DNA from: Streptomyces sp. SLBN-118
GTDB lineage: Bacteria; Actinomycetota; Actinomycetes; Streptomycetales; Streptomycetaceae
NCBI RefSeq assembly: GCF_006715635.1
Contig: NZ_VFNP01000002.1
Coordinates: 1,240,001 to 1,304,000 of the forward strand
DNA: 64,000 nt
Reading direction: 5' to 3'
Made by a program: the position numbers and the translations under genes. This document shows, in pieces, positions 7,917-17,169 of the stretch (the stretch's first letter is position 1; each line of letters starts with the position of its first letter). The notes under the pieces were generated by a model, which was given only the letters and a program-made list of their open reading frames with translations, ran no database searches and was not told the DNA's origin.

Positions 7917-8426
7917 CTACCGCTCCTTTCCCCCAGGTTCAGGAGCCACAACCTCTGCCGTCAGCATTCTGCGCAGGCATCCCAGGCAACGGGAACGCAT
8001 TGGCCCCAGACTGCCTTGTGAGATTCCCAACTCTCCTGCGATTTCGCGGTAGGTCGGGTCGTCGGGCGACAGCATCGCAGTCAGCAGCCGCGGGCAGTTT
8101 CCCGGTGTGCGAGCGACCGCGGCGCGCAGTGCCCGACGGCGCTCGGACCACAGCACGGCGCGTTCCGGGCTGCCTGCCGGATCCGCCGGGGGCTCAGGAC
8201 CGTACGGCAGCTCCCGGGCCGCGGTGCGGCGGGCGCGGCGCGCTTCCGCGCGTACCGCCGATTTGACCCAGCGGGCGGTGTCCGGCGGCGGGCCGGCCCC
8301 GTCGAGGCGTTCGAGCAGCCGCACCCAGACGGCCTGTTCGAGATCGCGGGCCTCTATCGCGCAGGCGGGTGCCTCGGCCGTTGCCTCGGCGCTCACGAGC
8401 GGGCGAAGTTCTTCGAGAAGCCTCAT
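7917..8426 (-). CDS. Sigma-70 family RNA polymerase sigma factor (ECF-like)
   Basis: The 169-residue protein has an N-terminal helical region matching sigma region 2 (EARDLEQAVWVRLLERL) and a C-terminal region-4 helix-turn-helix (PTYREIAGELGISQGSLGPM, then RSRCLGCLRRML). The central linker is Arg/Ala-rich. It should direct RNA polymerase to a small set of promoters. No anti-sigma gene lies next to it, since the downstream gene is a GNAT protein. The start is uncertain. An ATG at 8426 is used, and a GTG at 8450 is also in frame; neither has a good ribosome site. Confidence 0.75.
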   Translation of the reverse strand: MRLLEELRPLVSAEATAEAPACAIEARDLEQAVWVRLLERLDGAGPPPDTARWVKSAVRAEARRARRTAARELPYGPEPPADPAGSPERAVLWSERRRALRAAVARTPGNCPRLLTAMLSPDDPTYREIAGELGISQGSLGPMRSRCLGCLRRMLTAEVVAPEPGGKER

Positions 8427-8522
8427 GCCCGGCGTGACGTGCCGTCGCACGGCGGTGGTTGCCCTGCAACGGCACAGTCACCCGTACGGGCGGCCGGGCC
8501 TCGTGTGCTGCCGGTGGTGTTG

Positions 8523-9689
8523 TCAGCCGTTGAAGTCGGCGGCCGCCAGCAGCCCGGTGTCGGCGTTGTCGGTGAAGACGCCGTCGATGCCGGTCTCGAA
8601 GTAGACCTTGAACGCGCCGAACGCGTCGCCGTAGGCGTTCGGGTCGGTGCCGCGCCGGAAGTCGGCGGGCAGGAAGGCGTTCTCGTTGCGCATCGTGTAC
8701 GGGTGCAGGATCAGGCCCTCGGCGTGCGCGTCGGCCACCAGCGTCGTGGGCGTGCCCAGCTTGCCGCTCGCGTCCTTCGGGATGATCAGGTCCAGGGTCG
8801 GGCCGATGCCCTGCGCGTAGGAGGCGATCCACTGCAGGCCCTCGGGCTTGACGAGGTCGGCGACCGTACGCGGGTCGCCCGCCACGACGAAGTCCCACGG
8901 GCGGCTGCCCGCGCCGGACAGCAGTACGACGCGCGGTGAGGACACCAGCTTGGCCAGCCGCTGGATACTGCTCGGCTCGAACGACTGAAGGAAGACGGGC
9001 GAGTTGTGGCGGTCGCGGCCGTACCGGCGCAGCAGCCGGGCGAGCGGCTCCTCGAGACCGAGGCCGATCCCCCGGAAGTACGTGGGGTGCTTGGTCTCGA
9101 CATGGAGCCATACGGGACGGCCACGCCGGCGGCCCTCCTTCTCGGCCCAGCGCAGTACCTCTTCGAAGGTGGGGATCGTCCAGCGCCCGTCGTAGAGGGT
9201 GTTCTCCTGGCGCGTGGCCGGGATCCGCTCCTTGGCGCGCAGCGTCTTGAGCTCGGCGAGCGTGAAGTCCTCGGTGAACCAGCCGGTGAGGCTGACGCCG
9301 TCGACGGACTTGGTGGTCTTGCGGGAGGCGAACTCCGGGTGCGCTGCGACATCCGTCGTACCCGTGATGTCGTTCTCGTGACGGCACACGAGATGGCCGT
9401 CCTTGGTGGGCACCAGGTCCTGCTCGATGACATGCGCGCCCAGGTCCAGGGCGAGCTGATAGGAGCCGAGGGTGTGTTCGGGCCGGTAGCCGCTGGCGCC
9501 GCGGTGGCCGATGATGGTGGGGGAAGGCAGATCCTTGTACGACGATCCGTGTCCGTCATGGCTCACTTGGCGCTCGTCCGCCTCGGCAGCTCCGGCGGTG
9601 AACCCGCCGACGCCGAGAGCTGCCGTGCCCATTACCGCCGCGCCCAGGACGGTCCGACGTCCGGGACTACTGTCCGCACCCTGTGTCAT
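8523..9689 (-). CDS. Tat-exported glycerophosphodiester phosphodiesterase
   Basis: This secreted enzyme (388 residues) hydrolyses glycerophosphodiesters to glycerol-3-phosphate and an alcohol. The N-terminus SSPGRRTVLGAAVMGTAALG is a twin-arginine signal with RR at residues 11-12. The GDPD TIM-barrel motifs follow: GHRGASGYRPEHT (catalytic His62 and nearby Glu71), then EQDLVPTKDGHLVCRHE, and near the end VYFETGIDGVFTDNAD. AGGAAG sits upstream of the ATG at 9689; the longer upstream open frame lacks the Tat layout. It probably scavenges phosphate and glycerol from lipid head groups or teichoic acids outside the cell. Confidence 0.9.
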   Translation of the reverse strand: MTQGADSSPGRRTVLGAAVMGTAALGVGGFTAGAAEADERQVSHDGHGSSYKDLPSPTIIGHRGASGYRPEHTLGSYQLALDLGAHVIEQDLVPTKDGHLVCRHENDITGTTDVAAHPEFASRKTTKSVDGVSLTGWFTEDFTLAELKTLRAKERIPATRQENTLYDGRWTIPTFEEVLRWAEKEGRRRGRPVWLHVETKHPTYFRGIGLGLEEPLARLLRRYGRDRHNSPVFLQSFEPSSIQRLAKLVSSPRVVLLSGAGSRPWDFVVAGDPRTVADLVKPEGLQWIASYAQGIGPTLDLIIPKDASGKLGTPTTLVADAHAEGLILHPYTMRNENAFLPADFRRGTDPNAYGDAFGAFKVYFETGIDGVFTDNADTGLLAAADFNG

Positions 9690-9926
9690 CGACTTCCTCC
9701 GTGTGATGTCCCGCACCTGCCAAGCGACGCCCGATCGTAGGCAGCGGCGCCTTACGTACGGCAGACCATGGACCAACGCGGCAAAAACTTGGGTCAACAC
9801 TGCGTATCCGCTCCGTGAACCCGATGTGCGATCAGGTGTGACCCGCGAGTATGGTCCTCACCTGCACAGACTTCGCCGCCGTTTCCGTCCGCCCCCACGC
9901 CACCGCGTATGACACCGGAGGACCCG

Positions 9927-10598
9927 TTGTCCCGCTTGTCGATCATCAAGGCCGTGCTAGGACCGATCCTGCGCCTGATGTTCCGCCCCCGCGTGGAAGG
10001 CGCCGAGAACATCCCGGCGACCGGACCCGTCATCCTCGCCGGCAATCATCTGACGTTCATCGACTCGATGATCCTTCCGCTGGTGTGCGACCGTCCGGTC
10101 TACTTCATCGGCAAGGACGAGTACGTCACGGGCAAGGGCGTCAAAGGCCGGATGATGGCCTGGTTCTTCACCGGCTGCGGAATGATCCCTGTGGACCGCG
10201 ACGGCGCGAACGGCGGTGTTGCCGCGCTGATGACGGGCCGCCGGGTGCTGGAGGAGGGCAAGATCTTCGGCATCTACCCGGAGGGCACCCGCTCCCCCGA
10301 CGGCCGTCTGTACAGGGGGCGTACGGGCATCGCCCGGCTCACCCTGATGACCGGCGCGCCCGTGGTCCCGTTCGCGGTGATCGGCACGGACAAGCTGCAG
10401 CCGGGCGGCGCGGGTCTGCCGCGGCCGGGCCGGGTGACGATCCGGTTCGGCGAGCCGATGGAGTTCTCGCGCTACGACGGGATGGACCGCGATCGCTATG
10501 TGCTGCGGGCGGTGACGGACTCGGTGATGACGGAGGTCATGGAGCTCTCCGGCCAGGAGTACGTGGACATGTACGCGACGAAGGCGAAGGCGGCGTGA
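9927..10598 (+). CDS. PlsC-type 1-acyl-glycerol-3-phosphate acyltransferase family protein
   Basis: This membrane-associated acyltransferase (223 residues) carries the catalytic HX4D motif as NHLTFIDS (His41, Asp46), then block II FFTGCGMIPVDRD and block III YPEGTRS (Glu120). It probably transfers an acyl chain to lysophosphatidate or a related lipid. The start is taken as TTG at 9927 because GGAGG lies five bases before it. An in-frame ATG at 9909 adds six residues but lies on top of that ribosome site. It is divergent from the glycerophosphodiesterase, a lipid-linked neighbour. Confidence 0.85.
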   Translation: MSRLSIIKAVLGPILRLMFRPRVEGAENIPATGPVILAGNHLTFIDSMILPLVCDRPVYFIGKDEYVTGKGVKGRMMAWFFTGCGMIPVDRDGANGGVAALMTGRRVLEEGKIFGIYPEGTRSPDGRLYRGRTGIARLTLMTGAPVVPFAVIGTDKLQPGGAGLPRPGRVTIRFGEPMEFSRYDGMDRDRYVLRAVTDSVMTEVMELSGQEYVDMYATKAKAA

Positions 10599-10653
10599 GG
10601 GCCTGAGGGCCCCTGAGCCCGAGGGCCTGAGCCTGCGGGCCTGAGCCTGAGGT

Positions 10654-10679
10654 GGGCCGGACCGGCGTGGGTCCGGCCC
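10654..10679. terminator. Bidirectional hairpin between convergent acyltransferase and pqrB
   Basis: GGGCCGGACC (10654-10663) pairs perfectly with GGTCCGGCCC (10670-10679) across a six-base loop. It lies between the stops of two convergent genes. The preceding 50 bases contain imperfect repeats of GGGCCTGAGCC. Confidence 0.75.
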
Positions 10680-10708
10680 TTCTGCCTTTCCCCCCCGTGG
10701 TGTTCGAG

Positions 10709-12256
10709 CTAGTGGTGTTCGAGGCCGTCCTCGAGCTTCTGGCCGCGCAGCAGGAACCAGGCGGCAACAGCGGTCGCGAGCAGCACCGCCGCGCCCACAC
10801 CCGTCGCGAACCGGAGGCCGTCGACGAACGCGTCCTGGGCGGCGCCGACCAGGGCCGCGCCCTGGTCGTGCGGCAGTCCGGCCGCAGCGTCGACGGCCCC
10901 GCCCAGCGACTCATGGGCGGCGGATGCCGTGGCTGACGGCACGCCGGCCGGGCTCGCGAAGTCGCGGTAGACGCCGGTGACGACCGAGCCCAGCAGCGCG
11001 ATGCCGAGGGCTGCTCCGAGTTCGTAGGCCGTCTCGGACACCGCTGACGCGGCGCCGGCCTGCTCCTTGGGCACGCTGGACAGAATGACGTCGGAGGTGA
11101 CGGTGAAGGAGAATCCCGCGCCGATACCGACGAAAAGCAGCGCGGCTCCGAGCAGCGGATAGCCGGTGGACTGGCTGATCAGCGTCATCGCGGCCAGGGC
11201 GAGACCGACGGCGGCGAGTCCGCCGGCCACCACGGACCGGACGGAGAACCGCCGGGCGACGGTGCCCGCGATCAGGCCGGTCGCCACCGCGCCGAGCGCG
11301 GCGGGCAGTTCGGCGAGCCCGGCCTCGAACGGCCCCCTGCCCTGGACCAGTTGCAGGAACTGGGACAGGAAGAACACCAGGCCGGAGAGCCCGAGGATGG
11401 TCAGCAAGTCGGCCAGAACCGCTCCGGAGAAGCCCCGGTGACCAAACAGCCTCATGTCGAGCAGCGGCGCCGGAAGCGTCAGCTGCCTGCGGACGAAGCC
11501 GTACAGCGCGCCGAAGCCGATAAGGGCCGCCGCACCGGCCTCCCAGGTGAGTCCGTGGGTCGCCGCCGCCTTGATGGCGTAGACGACACCGACTATGCCC
11601 ATGAGGGACAGCGCGACACTTGCCAGATCCCAGGGCCCGGACACCGGGCTCTTCGACTCCGGCACGAGCTTGATGCCGACGAGCACCAGAACGGCCATCA
11701 CGGGCAGGTTAATGAGGAAGACCGAGCCCCACCAGAAGTGCTCCAGCAGGAAGCCGCCGACGACGGGTCCGACCGCCGCACCGGCGGAGGCCATCGCGCC
11801 CCAGATCCCGATGGCGAGGCTGCGCTCCTTGGGGTCGTGGAAGATGTTCCGGATCAGCGCGAGGGTGGACGGCATGAGGGTCGCGCCCGCGACGCCGAGC
11901 AGAGCGCGAGCGAGAATCATCATCTCGGGGGTGGTGGCGTACGCGTTGAGGACGGAGACGGCGCCGAACGCGACCGCGCCGATCAGCAGAAGCTTCTTGC
12001 GGCCGATCCGGTCGCCGAGGCTGCCCATGGAGACGAGCAGGCCCGCGATGACGAACGAGTAGACGTCGCCGATCCACAGCAGCTGGGTGCCTGAGGGCTT
12101 GAGGTCCTCGCTGAGGTACGGGGTGGCTAGTCCGAGGACGGTGGCGTCGACGGCCACCAGCAGGACGGCCAGTACCAGGACGGCGAGCGCGAGCCAGCGC
12201 CCGGGTCGGTACAGGGTCTCGTCCGTCCGGCTCGGGCGCTGGACGGTGCTGCTCAT
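10709..12256 (-). CDS. pqrB: MFS multidrug efflux transporter (DHA2/EmrB-QacA family), PqrB-like
   Basis: This 515-residue drug:proton antiporter has about 14 membrane helices. Motif A is seen as GSLGDRIGRKKLLLIG, and the DHA2 motif region as LLGVAGATLMPSTLALI. It exports toxic organic compounds across the cytoplasmic membrane. The ATG overlaps the stop of the upstream TetR gene by four bases, so the repressor and pump are one translationally coupled unit. In S. coelicolor the corresponding pair pqrA-pqrB (as I recall, SCO1568-SCO1567) confers paraquat resistance. The orthology assigned here is by gene arrangement and family and was not tested by alignment. Confidence 0.85.
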   Translation of the reverse strand: MSSTVQRPSRTDETLYRPGRWLALAVLVLAVLLVAVDATVLGLATPYLSEDLKPSGTQLLWIGDVYSFVIAGLLVSMGSLGDRIGRKKLLLIGAVAFGAVSVLNAYATTPEMMILARALLGVAGATLMPSTLALIRNIFHDPKERSLAIGIWGAMASAGAAVGPVVGGFLLEHFWWGSVFLINLPVMAVLVLVGIKLVPESKSPVSGPWDLASVALSLMGIVGVVYAIKAAATHGLTWEAGAAALIGFGALYGFVRRQLTLPAPLLDMRLFGHRGFSGAVLADLLTILGLSGLVFFLSQFLQLVQGRGPFEAGLAELPAALGAVATGLIAGTVARRFSVRSVVAGGLAAVGLALAAMTLISQSTGYPLLGAALLFVGIGAGFSFTVTSDVILSSVPKEQAGAASAVSETAYELGAALGIALLGSVVTGVYRDFASPAGVPSATASAAHESLGGAVDAAAGLPHDQGAALVGAAQDAFVDGLRFATGVGAAVLLATAVAAWFLLRGQKLEDGLEHH

Positions 12257-12804
12257 TTCTCCACACTCCGTCGTGCTCCGCCGAGCAGCAGCTCGGCGAT
12301 CATGTACTGGAAGTCGTTCCTGGCGACGCGGCCGTCCATGACGGACCAGGCGCAGGCGCCGATGAGGCCGTAGAGCGCCTCGGTCAGCCAGGCGGGCGTC
12401 AGGTCGATCCGGAACTCGCCCTGTTCCTGGCCGCGCTTGAAGAACGCGGACACCCGGGCGTCGAGCCGTGCCCAGCCCTCGTGGACCTGTTCGCCCTCGA
12501 AGAGCTGGTTCTCGGTGACGAGGAACGCGAGCAGATCGGCGGCGGGCTCCATCTCGGCGATGAGCCGTCGCAGCCCCTCCTCGGCCCCGCCCTCCGCGAG
12601 CCGAGCCCGGTCGAGCGCCGCCTCGAACTCCTGCATACCGAGCGCTTCCAGGGCTTTGACCAGCGCGTCGCGCCCCGCGAAGTGCCGATGAAGGGTGGCC
12701 CGCCCGATACCGACGGCGCGGGCGACCTCGTCCATGGTCGCGGTGGACTTACGGGAGAGGAGGGCGGCGGCGGTGCGGAGCACCTGTTCACGATCCAGAG
12801 CCAT
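12253..12804 (-). CDS. pqrA: TetR-family repressor of the efflux operon, PqrA-like
   Basis: This 183-residue regulator has a TetR N-terminal helix-turn-helix (MDEVARAVGIGRATLHRHF) and a ligand-binding C-terminal half. The frame is open further upstream, but the ATG at 12804 lies six bases after a TACTCT -10 box, so the transcript is probably leaderless. A perfect 18-bp palindrome overlaps the -35/spacer region of that promoter. This fits autorepression of the pqrAB operon that is relieved by ligand binding. Further TGAGAC half-sites lie near the start codon and about 20 bases beyond the palindrome. Confidence 0.87.
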   Translation of the reverse strand: MALDREQVLRTAAALLSRKSTATMDEVARAVGIGRATLHRHFAGRDALVKALEALGMQEFEAALDRARLAEGGAEEGLRRLIAEMEPAADLLAFLVTENQLFEGEQVHEGWARLDARVSAFFKRGQEQGEFRIDLTPAWLTEALYGLIGACAWSVMDGRVARNDFQYMIAELLLGGARRSVEK

Positions 12805-12823
12805 GAGACAAGAGTACACCGAA

Positions 12824-12841
12824 TGAGACATTAATGTCTCA
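12824..12841. promoter_or_regulatory. Perfect palindromic operator TGAGACATTAATGTCTCA upstream of pqrA
   Basis: The 18-bp sequence is an uninterrupted perfect palindrome. On the reverse strand it overlaps a -35-like GAGACA (12840-12835), 18 bases upstream of the TACTCT -10 box (12816-12811). TGAGAC half-sites recur at 12804-12809 and, as GTCTCA, at 12856-12861. A dimeric TetR protein bound here would block RNA polymerase. Confidence 0.8.
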
Positions 12842-12890
12842 CTCAAGGTGTAGACGTCTCATCCACAGTGGGTGCGGGACGGCAAAAGGC

Positions 12891-12925
12891 CGCCTGACCG
12901 GCCATAAGGCTCCTCCGGTCAGGCG
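12891..12925 (-). terminator. Rho-independent terminator of the lipase gene
   Basis: An 11-bp perfect stem, CGCCTGACCGG with CCGGTCAGGCG, has a 13-base loop. It lies 20 bases after the lipase stop. On the reverse strand it is followed by GGCCTTTTGCC, so it has a short T-run. Confidence 0.8.
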
Positions 12926-12944
12926 ACTGGGGGTCAGTGCAGGA

Positions 12945-13778
12945 TCAGCCGATGGGCACGCAGTCCGGCCGGAAGCCCGGGTCGGCGGGACCCGAGCGCC
13001 CGAGGGCGTTCAGCACCCACTGGGCGACGACCAGATCCTTGGGGGCCTGGTCGTGCTCCGAAGTGTTGAGCGGACAGGCGTCCTGGAGCAGCGCATTGGT
13101 GACATACGCGTCGGAGCCCGAGAGATAGGAGCTCGTGTACGGCACCACGACCTCGTCGTACCGAGTGGCGATCTGCGTGTAGTCGGGGCCGACGGGCGCC
13201 TCAGGGTCGGCGTTGAGCTCGGTCAGCAGCTCCGAGCCGGCCGTCTGGTCCACGCAGGACGGACAGACGGTGGCACCGGCGACGAGCGCCAGCGGGTTCG
13301 AGGTGCCGTGGTTGGACGGCACAATGCCGACCAGGTCGTCCACCTTGGTCGCCCCGCCGAGGAATTTCACGTAGTAGCGCGGCATCATGCCACCCTGGCT
13401 GTGTCCGACGAGGTCGACCTTCTTGGCGCCCGTCCCGCTGCGCACGGTGTCGACGAAGTCGCGCAACTGCGCCGCCGAATCGGGGATCGGCGCGGTGGCC
13501 GCGTCACCGTAGTCGAACGCGAAGACGCAGTAGCCCTCGGCGGCCAGCTTCGGCGAGAGCGTGGCCCAGTTCTCGGCCATCGTCTTGAAGGTGCCGTTGA
13601 CCAGGACGACGGGCTGCGGGTGCGCCGCGTCCGGCCTGCAGGACCAGTCATTCGCACCGGGCGGGGAGAGGGCGACGTCCGTGGCTGAGGCGGTAGTGGA
13701 AGCGGCGAGCCCCGCCGCGCCGAGAACCGCCACCGCGGCGGCTGAGATCAGCGGGCGGAGAAGCGTGCGTAGAGGCAT
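12945..13778 (-). CDS. Secreted alpha/beta-hydrolase lipase (EstA/LipB class)
   Basis: This is a 277-residue exported lipase or esterase. A signal peptide spans about residues 1-32 (basic start, then SAAAVAVLGAAGLAASTTASA). The core begins PVVLVNGTFKTMAENW and has the nucleophile elbow GHSQGG with Ser127, followed by NHGTSNPLAL. Cys pairs (SCRPD, VCPSCVDQ, DACPL, DCVPIG) suggest disulfides, as expected for an extracellular enzyme. The start at 13778 is the ATG that gives a standard signal peptide. It is bracketed by two strong terminators and is therefore monocistronic. Confidence 0.88.
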   Translation of the reverse strand: MPLRTLLRPLISAAAVAVLGAAGLAASTTASATDVALSPPGANDWSCRPDAAHPQPVVLVNGTFKTMAENWATLSPKLAAEGYCVFAFDYGDAATAPIPDSAAQLRDFVDTVRSGTGAKKVDLVGHSQGGMMPRYYVKFLGGATKVDDLVGIVPSNHGTSNPLALVAGATVCPSCVDQTAGSELLTELNADPEAPVGPDYTQIATRYDEVVVPYTSSYLSGSDAYVTNALLQDACPLNTSEHDQAPKDLVVAQWVLNALGRSGPADPGFRPDCVPIG

Positions 13779-13892
13779 GGGTGGGGCCTTTCCGTACACC
13801 GGTCGACGCGAGTGTTCGGCAATGCCGACCGAGATACGGAATATTTGCTTCCAGGTTACTGACGCGTCAAGACATGCGTCGCCGGAAAACGT

Positions 13893-13926
13893 CACACCGG
13901 CCAGGGCATCCGCCCTGGCCGGTGTG
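13893..13926 (-). terminator. Strong terminator downstream of argH
   Basis: CACACCGGCCAGGGC (13893-13907) and GCCCTGGCCGGTGTG (13912-13926) form a perfect 15-bp stem with a four-base loop. It begins 20 bases after the argH stop and is followed on the reverse strand by ACGTTTTCC. Confidence 0.85.
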
Positions 13927-13946
13927 CTGCGACTCGTCTGCGGATA

Positions 13947-15386
<1,440 letters not shown>

Positions 15387-15416
15387 TCATGAGGGTGGAT
15401 GTGCAAACTCCCCGTA

Positions 15417-15591
15417 GGGCGTGTTTCAGAAGTGGCGCCGTCCGCCCGCAGGGTGGGCCCCGCGGCGTCTGGTGCGTGCAATCGCAAGGCGGAGGATCGC
15501 CCTCGTACTGGACGTACTTGGGCGACTCCGACAACACCGCGAGTGTGCGTGCCAGGCGTCGCGGGGCAGGCGAGACTTCTAAAACACGCCC
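15417..15591. mobile_element. MITE-like element (175 bp) with near-identical terminal inverted repeats and TA duplication
   Basis: The left end GGGCGTGTTTCAGAAGTGGC and the right end (inverted) GGGCGTGTTTTAGAAGTCTC match at 20 of the first 23 positions. The element is flanked on both sides by TA (15415-15416 and 15592-15593), as expected of a target duplication. It is too short to encode a transposase. It lies between argG and argH. Internal text such as GTACTGGACGTACTTGGGCG is familiar to me from many Streptomyces genomes as part of a dispersed repeat; this is recollection only. It was probably mobilised in trans by an IS with similar ends. Confidence 0.8.
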
Positions 15592-15662
15592 TAGGCCCTG
15601 GCGGGCCTGGGGGCCCCCACCCGTCGCGAAGGCCGGGGAGGCGGCTTGGTACACGTATGGAA

Positions 15663-16856
15663 TCAGGCGAGGTCGCGCTTCGCCGCGATCTTCGACGACA
15701 GGCCGAAGATCTCGATGAAGCCCTGCGCCTTGGACTGGTCGAAGGTGTCGCCCGAGTCGTAGGTGGCGAGGTTGAAGTCGTACAGGGACTCGTCCGACTT
15801 CCGCCCGGTGACGACGGCGCGGCCGCCCTGGAGGGTCATCCGGATGTCGCCGGTGACGTGCTGGTTGGCCTCGTTGATGAAGCCGTCCAGGGCCCGCTTG
15901 AGGGGAGAGAACCACAGGCCGTCGTAGACCAGCTCGCCCCAGCGCTGCTCGACCTGCCGCTTGTACCGCGCCAGCTCGCGCTCCACGGTGACGTTCTCAA
16001 GCTCCTGGTGGGCCGTGATCAGCGCGATCGCGCCGGGCGCCTCGTACACCTCACGGGACTTGATGCCGACGAGCCGGTCCTCGACCATGTCGATCCGGCC
16101 GATGCCGTGTGCGCCGGCCCGCTCGTTGAGCTGCTGGATTGCCTGCAGGACCGAGACGGGCTTGCCGTCGAGGGCGACCGGGACGCCTTCCTTGAAGGAG
16201 ATGACGACCTCGTCGGCCTCGCGCTGCACCGCGGGGTTGGAGGTGTACTCGTAGATGTCCTCGATCGGCCCGTTCCAGATGTCCTCCAGGAAGCCGGTCT
16301 CGACGGCCCGCCCGAAGACGTTCTGGTCGATGGAGTACGGAGACTTCTTGGTGGTCGCGATCGGGAGCTGCTTCTCCTCGCAGAAGGCGATCGCCTTGTC
16401 CCGGGTCATCGCGTAGTCCCGGACCGGGGCGATGCACTTCAGGTCGGGACCGAGGGCGGAGATACCGGCCTCGAACCGTACCTGGTCGTTGCCCTTGCCG
16501 GTGCAGCCGTGGGCGACGATGCCGGCGTTGTGCTTCCTGGCGGCGGCGACGAGGTGCTTGACGATCGTCGGCCGGGAGAGGGCGGAGACCAGCGGGTAGC
16601 GGTCCATGTAGAGAGCGTTGGCCTTGATCGCCGGAAGGCAGTACTCGTCGGCGAACTCGTCCCTGGCGTCCGCGACCTCGGCCTCCACGGCACCGCAGGC
16701 GAGCGCGCGCTTGCGGATGACGTCCAGGTCCTCGCCGCCCTGGCCGACGTCCACGGCAACGGCGATGACCTCGGCGCCCGTCTCCTCGGCGATCCAGCCG
16801 ATGGCGACGGAGGTGTCCAGGCCGCCCGAGTAGGCGAGTACGACGCGCTCGGTCAC
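15663..16856 (-). CDS. argG: Argininosuccinate synthase
   Basis: This 397-residue ATP-dependent ligase joins citrulline and aspartate. The N-terminal PP-loop is [10 protein letters not shown] (8-17). Other landmarks are [27 protein letters not shown] and [21 protein letters not shown] at 16856 is the start, with AAGGAG seven bases upstream; an in-frame ATG seven codons earlier overlaps that site. The upstream region carries a sequence resembling an ARG box, so repression by ArgR is likely. argH follows beyond the MITE-like element. Confidence 0.96.
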   Translation of the reverse strand: MTERVVLAYSGGLDTSVAIGWIAEETGAEVIAVAVDVGQGGEDLDVIRKRALACGAVEAEVADARDEFADEYCLPAIKANALYMDRYPLVSALSRPTIVKHLVAAARKHNAGIVAHGCTGKGNDQVRFEAGISALGPDLKCIAPVRDYAMTRDKAIAFCEEKQLPIATTKKSPYSIDQNVFGRAVETGFLEDIWNGPIEDIYEYTSNPAVQREADEVVISFKEGVPVALDGKPVSVLQAIQQLNERAGAHGIGRIDMVEDRLVGIKSREVYEAPGAIALITAHQELENVTVERELARYKRQVEQRWGELVYDGLWFSPLKRALDGFINEANQHVTGDIRMTLQGGRAVVTGRKSDESLYDFNLATYDSGDTFDQSKAQGFIEIFGLSSKIAAKRDLA

Positions 16857-16871
16857 GGGTTTCTCCTTACG

Positions 16872-16902
16872 GTGCATTCAACGATAGGCATAACTATGCA
16901 CT
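16872..16902 (-). promoter_or_regulatory. Candidate ARG box upstream of argG
   Basis: This AT-rich patch in GC-rich DNA contains GTGCATTCA (16872-16880) and, inverted, CATAACTATGCAC (16889-16901). The two TGCAT/ATGCA half-sites resemble the paired imperfect palindromes of Streptomyces ArgR operators. It lies directly upstream of the argG ribosome site, where repressor would block transcription. Confidence 0.55.
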
Positions 16903-17000
16903 ACTCCGTATGTTTCGTCAACGCAGCCCTCGCGAAGCGCGCTGCACTCACAAAGCGGTACGGCATACTCCGCTTTCTGTGGCAGACCGGGCACACGCGG

Positions 17001-17029
17001 TTGTCCCACCCGGCAGGCACGCCTACGAT
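17001..17029 (+). promoter_or_regulatory. Sigma-70-like promoter for the first flavinylation cassette
   Basis: TTGTCC (17001-17006) and TACGAT (17024-17029) are separated by exactly 17 bases, close to the HrdB consensus TTGACN-TANNNT. It is 140 bases upstream of the reductase start, leaving a long untranslated leader. No other gene is supported in the roughly 310-base gap after argG. Confidence 0.5.
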
Positions 17030-17169
17030 CGCCCGGCGGTCATACCTCCGCTCGGCGTCTCGCAGCGTCCATTTCGCGAAACCCGCCCCGTACGGCATGT
17101 CCCGGGTGCAGGCTTCCGCGCGCAGCTCTGCGGCACCCGGCGGCAGGCATCACGTACTGGGAGCTCCTC

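Noticed and set aside
16901..17098. Reverse-strand 65-codon frame with a CPVC motif upstream of argG
   Set aside because: It lies across a good forward promoter for the flavinylation cassette and over the argG control region. A single CxxC is weak evidence.
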